Positions 45,874 to 54,410 of a DNA stretch of 64,000 bases are shown piece after piece. Both the position numbers and the translations under genes were made by a program. Under the pieces are notes generated by a model that saw only the letters and a program-made list of their open reading frames with translations, ran no database searches and was not told the DNA's origin. The stretch is from contig NZ_JACRWE010000003.1 of NCBI RefSeq assembly GCF_014323405.1, positions 434,001 to 498,000 of the forward strand, read 5' to 3'. Source of the DNA: Romboutsia faecis (GTDB lineage Bacteria > Bacillota > Clostridia > Peptostreptococcales > Peptostreptococcaceae). Positions within the stretch are counted from its first letter, which is position 1. Every line of letters begins with the position of its first letter.

Positions 45874-45990
45874 TCACATTAAAGTTTTCTTAAATATTGA
45901 TATCATAGTAAATCCTAATGCAACTATAATTGATAACGAAATAACTATATTTTCAAAAATAATCATTACTATATATCCAACATATTCCAG
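45874..45990 (-). CDS. Candidate 38-aa membrane peptide with CTG start
   Basis: On the minus strand AAGGAGG stands 7 bases before CTG at 45988-45990, which opens a 38-codon frame ending in TGA at 45874. The peptide (EYVGYIVMIIFENIV...) is one long hydrophobic helix followed by a basic end (FKKTLM), like small membrane proteins or holin-like toxins. The unusual start codon is the only good one in frame near the site; the next is an ATG 8 codons on. It lies in a long gap before the MFS gene. Confidence 0.45.
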   Translation of the reverse strand: MEYVGYIVMIIFENIVISLSIIVALGFTMISIFKKTLM

Positions 45991-46290
45991 TTGTACTCCT
46001 CCTTAACACAATAATTGTAATAATAAATTAATTTTATTTCAACAATATATAATAAATCTATTTTATTTAATTTTAAATATACAATTAATTCATTTTCATT
46101 TAAACTTACTCCTTAATAATATAAAATTTTTATACATTCTCAATTCAAAATACAAAATCAGTCAATAAGTTAACAAAACTGGATCATTTATATGAATTTC
46201 ATATAATAATTCACAATTACCACATAGTAATATATAATACTACTTGGGGGTAATTGGTATAATATTTTACTAAAACATATGGGGGGTATT

Positions 46291-47496
46291 ATGAAATTAA
46301 ATTACAAGCATACTATGTATGCATCTTTTACCGGTTATATCGTACAAGCAATAATAAATAACTTTATACCTTTATTATTTTTAACCTTTCAGTCATCTTA
46401 CAATATTCCAATTTCAAAGATTACTTTTTTAGTTACTTTCAATTTTGGATTTCAATTAGTGATTGATTTTTTATCAGCTGGATTTATTGATAAAATTGGT
46501 TATAGGACTTCAGTTGTTATTGCTCATATCTGCTCAGCTTCAGGTCTTATATCATTAACTGTATTACCAGAACTTTTTAATGATCCTTTTATAGGACTAA
46601 TACTTTCTGTTATGATTTATGCTGTTGGCGGTGGATTAATTGAAGTACTTATAAGTCCAATTGTAGAAGCTTGTCCTACAGATAACAAGGAAACCGCTAT
46701 GAGCCTTTTGCATTCTTTCTACTGTTGGGGACATGTAGGCGTAGTATTATTATCAACTGTATTTTTTGCAGTATTTGGAATTTCAAATTGGAAAGTACTT
46801 GCAATTATTTGGTCTATCGTACCATTAGCTAATACATTTTTCTTTATGAAGGTCCCTATTGCAAATTTAGTCGAAGAAGATGAAAATGGATTAACAATAA
46901 AAGAACTTTTGTCTCAAAAAATATTTTGGATTATGGTAATCTTAATGATATGCGCTGGTGCAAGTGAGCAATCTATTAGCCAATGGGCTTCAACATTTGC
47001 TGAAAAAGGTCTTGGTGTTAGTAAGTCAATCGGTGATTTAGCTGGACCAATGCTTTTTGCTGTAATGATGGGATTATCTCGAATTGTCTATAGTAAATTT
47101 GGTGAAAAAATTGATCTTGAAAAATCAATGATATATAGTGGAGTTCTTTGCTTTCTAAGTTATCTTATTATCTCTTTATCTCCTTGGCCAATATTAAGTC
47201 TTATCGGATGCAGCTTATGTGGATTATCAGTTGGTATACTTTGGCCTGGAACTTTCAGTATATCTTCTTCAAAAATAAAAGGCGGTTCAACAGCTATGTT
47301 TGCTTTTTTAGCACTAGCAGGAGATGTTGGTTGTTCTATAGGACCTACAGTTGTTGGTAGAGTTTCTAGTATTTTTAATGATAATATTAAAATTGGAATT
47401 ATATCTGCTAGCATATTTCCTATCTTATTGATTGTAGGTATTTTTATAAACAAATTTATACAAAAGCCAAACACTTCTATTATAGAAGATATTTAA
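46291..47496 (+). CDS. Major facilitator superfamily transporter
   Basis: A 401-aa protein with about twelve helices. The MFS loop 2-3 motif is seen as FLSAGFIDKIGYRTS, and the loop 8-9 equivalent as SKFGEKIDLEK. The substrate is unknown; YfkF/FucP-like features such as FYCWGHVGVV hint at a sugar or drug. The ATG at 46291 follows GGGGGG; the ATG four codons earlier overlaps that site. It is monocistronic with a strong terminator. Confidence 0.9.
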   Translation: MKLNYKHTMYASFTGYIVQAIINNFIPLLFLTFQSSYNIPISKITFLVTFNFGFQLVIDFLSAGFIDKIGYRTSVVIAHICSASGLISLTVLPELFNDPFIGLILSVMIYAVGGGLIEVLISPIVEACPTDNKETAMSLLHSFYCWGHVGVVLLSTVFFAVFGISNWKVLAIIWSIVPLANTFFFMKVPIANLVEEDENGLTIKELLSQKIFWIMVILMICAGASEQSISQWASTFAEKGLGVSKSIGDLAGPMLFAVMMGLSRIVYSKFGEKIDLEKSMIYSGVLCFLSYLIISLSPWPILSLIGCSLCGLSVGILWPGTFSISSSKIKGGSTAMFAFLALAGDVGCSIGPTVVGRVSSIFNDNIKIGIISASIFPILLIVGIFINKFIQKPNTSIIEDI

Positions 47497-47523
47497 TATA
47501 ATTACTATATATTAATAAATTAA

Positions 47524-47547
47524 AAACCTGGGATAATACCCAGGTTT
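47524..47547 (+). terminator. Terminator after the MFS gene
   Basis: AAACCTGGG pairs with CCCAGGTTT around ATAATA. Confidence 0.85.
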
Positions 47548-47571
47548 AATCAATTATAATTATATATCCCA

Positions 47572-48228
47572 TTAAATATAAAACTCTTTCATCTCATCAA
47601 GTTTAAGACAAGCTAAATATTTCCCATAACAACATCCACAATCAATAAGAATCTTTCCTGGTTTGTGCATTATTTTGTCATGTCCTAAAGTATATGTTGG
47701 AGTATGCCCTAAAACAACTGTATAATCTTTTACTTTGATATCAGAAAGAAAGAATTCTCTATTCCATAATCTTTTATCTTCAGACGTATTATTGAGTGCT
47801 TCTTCTAATGTATAGTCTCTATCCGAATTATAAAATCCACCATGGACTAAAATATATTTACCTAAATTAACTACAGTAGGTAATTTATCTAGATACTCCA
47901 CCAATTCTTCTATATATTTATCATCTTTTTCTTGTAATTTATTATACGTTATAAGTCCATCTGCTTTAAACCAAGGATTTTTTTGTATAGGAAATTCATC
48001 ATACATACCTTTATAAAAATCTACCAATCTACGTTCATGGTTTCCTTTTATTAGGTGTATATTATTATATTGTCTAATATGATCTACAATTTCAAGTCCG
48101 CCTTCTTTTCTATCTATAACATCTCCAATTATATAAAGATTATCATTTTCATTAAATTCTATTTTTGATAACATTTCAATATACTTATTATATTCTCCAT
48201 GTATATCTGAACATATATAAGTAGCCAT
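47572..48228 (-). CDS. Metallophosphoesterase (PP2A/PrpA-type)
   Basis: A 218-aa enzyme with the calcineurin-like motifs CSDIHGE, GDVIDRKEGG, KGNHERR and VLGHTPT, which supply the two-metal site. It likely acts as a Ser/Thr protein phosphatase or small-molecule phosphatase in the cytoplasm. The ATG at 48228 follows GGAGA; the longer frame has no site. The gene is alone on its strand. Confidence 0.9.
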   Translation of the reverse strand: MATYICSDIHGEYNKYIEMLSKIEFNENDNLYIIGDVIDRKEGGLEIVDHIRQYNNIHLIKGNHERRLVDFYKGMYDEFPIQKNPWFKADGLITYNKLQEKDDKYIEELVEYLDKLPTVVNLGKYILVHGGFYNSDRDYTLEEALNNTSEDKRLWNREFFLSDIKVKDYTVVLGHTPTYTLGHDKIMHKPGKILIDCGCCYGKYLACLKLDEMKEFYI

Positions 48229-48370
48229 AAATTTAGTCTCCATTTCATTATGATTAATAATTATATCATAAAATTTCAACAAAATTCACTAAATCACTTA
48301 AAAAACTAATTTATGGCTTATTATATACACTATATCATCCATCATTATATTTATATATTAGTTTTCTTAA

Positions 48371-48538
48371 TTAACTATTCTTATGAGCCCATTTAATTAA
48401 TTCATCCCATAAGTTCTCTGTACATACTCCTAATATTAAAACAAAAACAACAACATATAAAATATATATGGGTAAGATTAAGTATCTACGTTTCTTTCCA
48501 TTAAGAAAATTCTTGCATTTATCTCTTAACAAATACAT
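48371..48538 (-). CDS. Small 55-aa membrane protein, unknown
   Basis: The ATG at 48536-48538 follows GAGGAGGG, a strong site. The product has a basic N-terminus (KCKNFLNGKKRRY), one transmembrane helix (LILPIYILYVVVFVLILGV) and a short hydrophilic end with WDELIKWAHKNS. No family recognised. It is too short for standard gene-calling cut-offs. It lies alone between the phosphoesterase gene and yitT. Confidence 0.65.
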   Translation of the reverse strand: MYLLRDKCKNFLNGKKRRYLILPIYILYVVVFVLILGVCTENLWDELIKWAHKNS

Positions 48539-48724
48539 CAATAACCCTCCTCTTTATACCTTAATCATAGTTCAATTTAAGGAAATAATCATTATCTCTT
48601 ATTTTTTACTAATATACTTCTATAGAATCAATGTCAATATACTACTTTAATTTATTTATAATTCATATAACGTATTTAATCCTAATAGTATATACTATAA
48701 CTTTATTGTTAAAGGAGAATATTA

Positions 48725-49597
48725 ATGAGAATAAAAGGTAAAAACGTACTTATAAATGATAATTGTATATTTCGATATATGCTAATGATATTTGGCATAT
48801 TTTTATGCTCTATAGGTATCAATGCATTTTTAACTCCCTCTAAGCTTCTAAGTGGTGGCGTTGCAGGAATAAGTGTAATTTTATATCAGCTTTTTGGATT
48901 AAATCAAGGTATAAGTACCTTTTTAATCAATATTCCTATATTTATAATAGGAATAAAATATTTGGACAAAGATTTTTTAATTATTAGCTTCATTAATATG
49001 TTTATATTTTCTTTCGCATTAGGTGTAACTCAAAATTTATATAGATACATATACCTTAATGACAATATAATTCAATGTATATATGGTGGGTTATTAAACG
49101 GTTGTGGTATGGGTATTATATTCAAGTCTAGAGCATGTTGTGGAGGATTAGATATAATAGCTGCTAGCTTAAAAAAAGAATTCAATATAGAGATGAAAAA
49201 TACCTTTTTAGCTATAAATTTATTTATTGTTGCTGTTGGTGGATTTTTCTTTGGATTTAAATTAGCATTATACACTCTAGTTGCAATGTATATTGCTTCA
49301 CATACAATGGATGTGGTAAAAGATTCTTTCAATAGTCAGAAATCAATAATTGTTGTTACTGATTATGATGCACAAATTGCAGATTCAATAATGACTAAAT
49401 TAGGAAGAGGTGTTACTTATTTATCTGCTGAAGGAGCATATACTCATCATAAAAAGAAACTTCTCTATTGCATTGTAAAAACTAGTGAAATAGCTAAATT
49501 TAAGGATTTAGTATATTCCATTGATAACAAATCCTTGGTTTGTATTAATGATGTTAATGAAGTTAGAGGTGGAGGATTTAGAGGTAAGTTTTTATAG
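48725..49597 (+). CDS. YitT-family membrane protein
   Basis: A 290-aa protein with about five transmembrane helices in the first ~190 residues (DUF161 parts) and a C-terminal soluble DUF2179 domain with VTYLSAEGAYTHHKKKLLYC. SKLLSGGVAGISVILYQ is the family hallmark. The function is unknown; a transporter role is often assumed. The start follows AAAGGAG, with a terminator downstream. Confidence 0.92.
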   Translation: MRIKGKNVLINDNCIFRYMLMIFGIFLCSIGINAFLTPSKLLSGGVAGISVILYQLFGLNQGISTFLINIPIFIIGIKYLDKDFLIISFINMFIFSFALGVTQNLYRYIYLNDNIIQCIYGGLLNGCGMGIIFKSRACCGGLDIIAASLKKEFNIEMKNTFLAINLFIVAVGGFFFGFKLALYTLVAMYIASHTMDVVKDSFNSQKSIIVVTDYDAQIADSIMTKLGRGVTYLSAEGAYTHHKKKLLYCIVKTSEIAKFKDLVYSIDNKSLVCINDVNEVRGGGFRGKFL

Positions 49598-49620
49598 TAA
49601 ATATACTATTTTAATAATAA

Positions 49621-49650
49621 ATAAACCCTACATATTTTAGCAGGGTTTAT
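49621..49650. terminator. Terminator between yitT and the Cys-cluster gene
   Basis: ATAAACCCT pairs with AGGGTTTAT around a loop and is followed by a T run on the plus strand. Confidence 0.8.
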
Positions 49651-49655
49651 TTTCT

Positions 49656-49916
49656 TTATTTTTTAGGACTTGTTGCTTCCTCAAGTTCAATTAAATATTT
49701 TAAAGCTTCTTCTCTATTATTCTTGCACATATCTTCACATGGCTTTAATTCACCACATACTTTCGGTCGTTTAGGATTTTTAAATATTCTACACATGTTG
49801 TTGTCATCTAATTGAACACATCTTTGTCCTGCAGGTTTTCCATTTTCCATATTTGGAATAGGAGATGTAATAGATGGAGCTATACAACATGCGCCACAAT
49901 TTGGCCTACATTCCAT
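49656..49916 (-). CDS. YkgJ-family cysteine-cluster protein
   Basis: An 86-aa protein with CRPNCGACCIAPSI near the start, then CVQLDDNNMCRIF and CGELKPCEDMC, the spaced Cys residues of the YkgJ (CxxxCxxCC) family thought to bind an iron-sulfur cluster or zinc. The start ATG at 49916 follows AAGGAG. Alone on its strand, convergent with yitT. Confidence 0.9.
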   Translation of the reverse strand: MECRPNCGACCIAPSITSPIPNMENGKPAGQRCVQLDDNNMCRIFKNPKRPKVCGELKPCEDMCKNNREEALKYLIELEEATSPKK

Positions 49917-50007
49917 AGTTGTTATCTCCTTAAGTTTTATGTTCTAATATAATAACATAACTAACTATAATTTATAAAGTATTTATTTTGATATTTATTA
50001 AATATAA

Positions 50008-50754
50008 CTAAACCTCTATTATACCAATCTCTTCTAATTCTGAAATATTTCCACTTTGCTTTATTTCATCTAGTATCCATCTGTCATTCACATTATTAAA
50101 CTTCCAATATTCTATAAATGGTGCAGAAATATTTTTATTACCTTCAATAATTTTTGTATCTTTCTCTATATAATCTATCATAGATCCTTTTATAGCTACC
50201 CATATAACTTTTCTATTTTCTACTTTATCAATTTCTATCCCAAAAACTCTAATAGATAATAGTTTTACTTTTTTCAATACATTTCTTTCATTTCTTACTT
50301 TCATCCACTCAAGTTTAGTTTTATGATTATTGTAAAGCTTATCAGTAGAATATCCTATAGCTATATCTTGATTCATCTCTGTCCAAGCCTTTTGCATTAT
50401 ATAAAAAGTAGATTCTATATCTTTATTTATTTTATCCAATTCATAATTAAAGTCATTTACACATAACTCTTTTAAAACCCGATTGCATTCCTTTTGTTTT
50501 CTTATAACTCTAACATTGCAAAGTATATTATTTGTTCTTTGTATAATTATCATCGAAGTTGTCATAACTATCATTGTTATAGCTCCAGAGATAGGATTTA
50601 CATTTTCTGATCTAGAACCTGAACCATGGCTGCCTGAACCTCCTCCAGATCCACCTCCAGATCCACCTCCACCTCCTCCTGCTCTAGCAAAAGATATTGA
50701 TGTAAACATAAGAAATATAATTGTAAATACCACTAAATTCCTTGCTTTTCGCAC
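50008..50754 (-). CDS. TIM44-like domain membrane protein
   Basis: A 248-aa protein. The GTG at 50754 was chosen because AGGGGGA lies 6 bases upstream; the ATG at 50775 has no site. After a signal-like helix comes a Gly/Ser-rich stretch (GGGGGGSGGGSGGG), a second membrane helix, and a soluble domain with FYIMQKAWTEMN and PFIEYWKF, typical of Tim44-like domains. Role unknown. The gene lies 43 bases after the DUF1648 protein gene and probably shares its transcript. Confidence 0.75.
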   Translation of the reverse strand: MRKARNLVVFTIIFLMFTSISFARAGGGGGGSGGGSGGGSGSHGSGSRSENVNPISGAITMIVMTTSMIIIQRTNNILCNVRVIRKQKECNRVLKELCVNDFNYELDKINKDIESTFYIMQKAWTEMNQDIAIGYSTDKLYNNHKTKLEWMKVRNERNVLKKVKLLSIRVFGIEIDKVENRKVIWVAIKGSMIDYIEKDTKIIEGNKNISAPFIEYWKFNNVNDRWILDEIKQSGNISELEEIGIIEV

Positions 50755-50817
50755 TATAAGTCCCCCTAAATTCATTATATCAAAATAAAAAATAAAAGCT
50801 AACCAAATATGGCTAAC

Positions 50818-51939
50818 TTATATAAAACATATTATCATAGTCCCAGCTAAAGTCAACAATAGTATAAATGTCATTACCTTACCTAATGGATGCGCCATAT
50901 TCATACTCCATCCTGCTCCTAATCTTTTTTCTACCATAAGACAAGGATCTTCTTCATTGTAGTATATAAATCCATAAATCCATTTTTCATCATCATTTTC
51001 AGCTGCATATAAAGATTTATCCTTTGGTTTTAAACTTCCTAACATTATATAGAAATAAATTAAAGCTACTGATATAAATATAGGCGCTATACATACAAAT
51101 AAAGTAAGTTGTAATGGTATGTTCTTTTCTTTAACCATAAAAATAGGTATTGTTGTAGTAACAGATTGAATGGTCAAAGTCATTATAAAAAATGAATATC
51201 CAATCCCATTTAAATATTTAATAGCTTTCTTTCTATTTATTTCTAAGTTTTTATTATCTATATATGTATTACTTGATACACTACCTACCCCCATTACTGC
51301 AAGTAAGATAACCATACATATATCTATAAAGTTAGTATAAAATACATCTATTATATTTTTTTTAGCAAAACCATCTGGCCTTCCTCCTGATCCCCAGTGA
51401 GTAATAATAGTTTCTGGCATACTATTATAATTTACTAGTACGTATAAAAAAGATAAAATCGATAACACTATACATATACCAAATAGTATTTTGAATTTTT
51501 TTATTATCTTTAATTTTATTTTTCTTAGCTCATTATCTTCTTTTAAAAATTTTCTTTCTTTTCTTTCCGTTTTAACATTTTCTTCATTTATAACTAAGTA
51601 ATTATTCTTGATATTCTTAACTTTTTTATATTCATTTTTTAAAAATATATAATATAAAGCCAAATATATAGTTGTACTAACCATTATGTTAAGACCTATA
51701 TTCAACTTGAATATTAAATTAAATATTATATATATTATAATAACAATTAATAGTGAAATATTTAACTTCAGTTTAAAATCCTTATCTATTTCCTTTTCTA
51801 TATTTTCGTCTATATTAATCTGCTTTATATATACACCGTAAAAATACTGCTTAGAGCTTATATTTTGTGTATTAATACTTAGCATATGAGCAAACAATAA
51901 TATTAATATAAAAATTATATAATCTAAAAATATATTCAT
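50818..51939 (-). CDS. DUF1648/DUF5808 membrane protein
   Basis: A 373-aa protein with about eight membrane helices. The segment MPETIITHWGSGGRPDGFAKK is the DUF1648 (SdpI-type) signature, and WIYGFIYYNEEDPCLMVEKR near the C-terminus matches DUF5808. SdpI relatives give immunity against toxic peptides or act in signalling; here the role is unknown. The start follows GGAGG. Confidence 0.88.
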   Translation of the reverse strand: MNIFLDYIIFILILLFAHMLSINTQNISSKQYFYGVYIKQINIDENIEKEIDKDFKLKLNISLLIVIIIYIIFNLIFKLNIGLNIMVSTTIYLALYYIFLKNEYKKVKNIKNNYLVINEENVKTERKERKFLKEDNELRKIKLKIIKKFKILFGICIVLSILSFLYVLVNYNSMPETIITHWGSGGRPDGFAKKNIIDVFYTNFIDICMVILLAVMGVGSVSSNTYIDNKNLEINRKKAIKYLNGIGYSFFIMTLTIQSVTTTIPIFMVKEKNIPLQLTLFVCIAPIFISVALIYFYIMLGSLKPKDKSLYAAENDDEKWIYGFIYYNEEDPCLMVEKRLGAGWSMNMAHPLGKVMTFILLLTLAGTMIICFI

Positions 51940-52019
51940 AAATTCTCCTCCGATTTAGATTATTATATAATACATTTACAGTATTATCCATATCTAAATG
52001 GTTACAACTTATAATATTT

Positions 52020-52379
52020 TTATTTCCACACATAAGCATCCTTCATTATATTTCTGAATTGTAAGTCTTCAAATTCAGTATGAATCTTCATAAATACATC
52101 TATAGCTATATATTTATCATTATCTAATATAAAATCATTTATCATTGTAAGTCCTATTGAATATTTACCCATAGCTATCATATAATCTTCATAGTCCCTA
52201 TCATAGAGTTTATAATTTGTGCTTAAGTTTTGTAACTTTTCTAATTCATATTTAGCAGTATTTTGAAATTTATTAATATCTTCTAATGATTTTATTTCAT
52301 TAAATATCTTTTCAGTATTATATTCTATTTTTTTTAAGTAATTTTCATATTCCTTTAATATTTTATGTTTTTTATTCAT
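52020..52379 (-). CDS. Uncharacterised 119-aa coiled-coil protein
   Basis: A charged, helical protein with probable coiled-coil over residues ~1-60 (KILKEYENYLKKIEYN) and no membrane segment. No family is recognised. The start ATG at 52379 follows AGGAGA. It lies between the DUF1648 gene and the TauE terminator on the same strand. Confidence 0.6.
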   Translation of the reverse strand: MNKKHKILKEYENYLKKIEYNTEKIFNEIKSLEDINKFQNTAKYELEKLQNLSTNYKLYDRDYEDYMIAMGKYSIGLTMINDFILDNDKYIAIDVFMKIHTEFEDLQFRNIMKDAYVWK

Positions 52380-52462
52380 ATTTAAAATCTCCTATATTTA
52401 ATATCAATTGTATTATTTTATTAGTACCCATATTTTAAGTAAATTAATTTATAAAAATATAA

Positions 52463-52508
52463 AAAAGTACCTAAAAGAAAAATAATAATTTTCTTTTAGG
52501 TACTTTTT
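52463..52508 (-). terminator. Terminator of the MarR-TauE operon
   Basis: AAAAAGTACCTAAAAGAAAA pairs with TTTTCTTTTAGGTACTTTTT, a long perfect stem that begins at the tauE stop codon. Confidence 0.9.
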
Positions 52509-53329
52509 TATCCAAAGAATTTTATACTTAACATTAATGCTCCTAGTATTACTAAAACTCCACCTGTTACACGATTAAGTTTTTCTTGAGTAGCTTTATT
52601 TGCAAACTTCGATGCTACCCAAGCTCCTAATAAAGTAGTTACCACACAAGTTATAAGTGCAACTATATCGCCTAATCCTCCAATAACCATGTGACTAGTA
52701 GCTCCTGTAAATGCAGTAAATGACATAATAAATACGCTTGTTCCTACTGCTGTTTTTAAACTATACCCAAGTACGCTAGTTAAAATTATTAGCATCATCA
52801 TTCCACCACCAGCACCTATAAATCCACATATGAATCCTACTACACATCCTGCAACTGCTGATTTTATATACTTTTGAGTTTTTATGTTTTTTGCTGAAGT
52901 TAACACATCAGATGCTATAGATAACTCATCGCTTTCAATCACTTCTGTATTTTCTTCTGTTTTTATAACGGGTTTTACTATAAACTTTATTCCTAATAAT
53001 AATGTCATATATACAGAAAAATCACCTAGAGCTTTTTGAGGTACAAGTGAGGCTAAAAAACTACCAATTGCAGTAAAAATTAAAGTAGTTACAAGCATAA
53101 CTAAACCATTTCTTATATCTATATTTTTATTTTTGTAATAAGTATAAGCAGAGACTGCTGATGCTAAAACATCACTAGCTAAAGCTATACCTATAGCTTC
53201 ATATGCATTAAATCCTAAAATCGTTGTAAGCATAGGTGTAATAATTGCAGCTGCTGATAGACCTGCAAGCCCTGTTGATATACCAGCTCCTAATCCTGCT
53301 ATAGTATATATTAATAATGAATATGCCAT
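52508..53329 (-). CDS. TauE/SafE-family anion exporter
   Basis: A 273-aa protein with about eight helices and the two-fold pattern GLGAGISTGLAGLSAAAI and GFICGFIGAGGGMMMLI of this family. It is likely to export sulfite, a sulfonate or another organosulfur anion, by family only. It follows the MarR gene by 2 bases, so it is probably its main target. Confidence 0.9.
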   Translation of the reverse strand: MAYSLLIYTIAGLGAGISTGLAGLSAAAIITPMLTTILGFNAYEAIGIALASDVLASAVSAYTYYKNKNIDIRNGLVMLVTTLIFTAIGSFLASLVPQKALGDFSVYMTLLLGIKFIVKPVIKTEENTEVIESDELSIASDVLTSAKNIKTQKYIKSAVAGCVVGFICGFIGAGGGMMMLIILTSVLGYSLKTAVGTSVFIMSFTAFTGATSHMVIGGLGDIVALITCVVTTLLGAWVASKFANKATQEKLNRVTGGVLVILGALMLSIKFFG

Positions 53330-53331
53330 AA

Positions 53332-53760
53332 TTATTCCTCTCCTTCTTTCATAAAATTACTTTTCATTTTTTCTAATACACTATTAAATATTTTTAATTC
53401 TTCTTCACTTATTCCTTCTGTAAGCCTTTTGATAATTTTTTCACGCCCATCTTTTAATGTTCTTACAATGGGCATAGCTTCTTCAAGTAGTTTCAAACGT
53501 GTTATTCTTCTATCATTTTCATCTTTAACAGATTCAATATAACCCCTTTTTATTAATGAGTCGACAGACCTACATACAAGTGATTTTGATATTCCTAAAA
53601 ATTCTACAATGTCACTTGCAGTATCATGTTCACTTTGTATATCTAAAAATACTAAAACGTCAATTTCATTTGGGGAAAGCTTATATGAAGATACTATTCT
53701 TCGATTTTTATCTTTTATCTCCTTAGCTATTTGAGCCATACTTAGGGTATAATTCTCCAT
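53332..53760 (-). CDS. MarR-family transcription regulator
   Basis: A 142-aa winged-helix dimer. The recognition helix region is SDIVEFLGISKSLVCRSVDSLIKRGYIE, followed by the wing DENDRRITRLKL. It likely represses its own operon with TauE; two matching palindromes lie on its promoter. The start follows GAGGTG. Confidence 0.93.
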   Translation of the reverse strand: MENYTLSMAQIAKEIKDKNRRIVSSYKLSPNEIDVLVFLDIQSEHDTASDIVEFLGISKSLVCRSVDSLIKRGYIESVKDENDRRITRLKLLEEAMPIVRTLKDGREKIIKRLTEGISEEELKIFNSVLEKMKSNFMKEGEE

Positions 53761-53779
53761 GGTAACACCTCTTCAAATT

Positions 53780-53826
53780 AGTTTACTTGTTAATTATTGT
53801 ATGTTAAATTAGTTCACTTGTCAACT
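53780..53826 (-). promoter_or_regulatory. MarR operon promoter with paired operators
   Basis: On the minus strand TTGACA (53819-53824) and TACAAT (53796-53801) are 17 bases apart. An imperfect palindrome AGTTCACTTGTCAACT (53811-53826) covers the -35 box, and a near copy AGTTTACTTGTTAATT (53780-53795) lies just past the -10. The 31-base offset is about three helical turns. Confidence 0.75.
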
Positions 53827-53884
53827 ATATAAAAATAATAGATCTATCATAGATAATTTACCTTAATCTACCCATAGCTATATC

Positions 53885-54159
53885 TTAGGTAATATAAAAA
53901 ACTTCTTTTGGAGCGACTGATTGTAAGATTTCAGTATATGAACCTTGAGTAAGTAGATCAACACCTCTTACTAATAAATGGAGTTCTGCAAATATAATTC
54001 TAAATCCAATAAACCAAAATATAACACTTCCAATGGCAAAATTCATTAGTTTTTTCATAATTATGTTTAATGCATTTTTTGCTCTTGCAAATCCGGCTTG
54101 CATAAAGGATACAATAACATCACCTAAAAGTGCCATATAGTTGATATTGATTAATACAT
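53885..54159 (-). pseudogene. Decayed ammonium transporter (Amt) fragment
   Basis: The frame encodes FMQAGFARAKNALNIIMKK and NFAIGSVIFWFIGF, matching the start of Amt proteins up to the second helix. Three defects are visible: the AAGGTGG-linked ATG at 54159 is out of frame (two extra bases would account for it), seven residues are missing between FMQAGFA and RAKNA, and the sequence leaves the Amt pattern after ~60 residues. The remaining C-terminal ~35 residues match nothing I know. About 400 residues of the full protein are absent. Confidence 0.75.
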
Positions 54160-54182
54160 AAAATACCACCTTAAAATATAAA

Positions 54183-54216
54183 TAGGCGTGCGATTCCTCT
54201 AATAGGAAACACACGC
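54183..54216. other. GC-rich hairpin beside the Amt remnant
   Basis: AGGCGTGCGATTCCT pairs with AGGAAACACACGCCT with two mismatches. It may be an old leader or terminator of the amt gene; on the plus strand it is followed by T-rich sequence. Confidence 0.5.
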
Positions 54217-54284
54217 CTTTGTGAGTTTTTTAAATTAGGCTATGTTTTAGACTAATGTTGATTTTATAACTTATTTTAGAAACT

Positions 54285-54314
54285 AAAAAGTAAGGGTATA
54301 AACTCCTACTTTTT
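54285..54314 (-). terminator. Terminator of the Bce operon
   Basis: AAAAAGTAGG pairs with CCTTACTTTTT (one bulge), about 100 bases past the stop codon at 54411. Confidence 0.7.
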
Positions 54315-54410
54315 GATTCGCATTATATTAAAATTGTGAATGATTATCTTATTTACCATAAATTACTTTATTATTGTCACATTATTATTGTATTATTTGA
54401 TTATATTAAA

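Noticed and set aside
54160..54214. N-terminal extension of the Amt fragment to 54214
   Set aside because: The extra codons lie in the upstream hairpin and have no ribosome binding site or Amt similarity.
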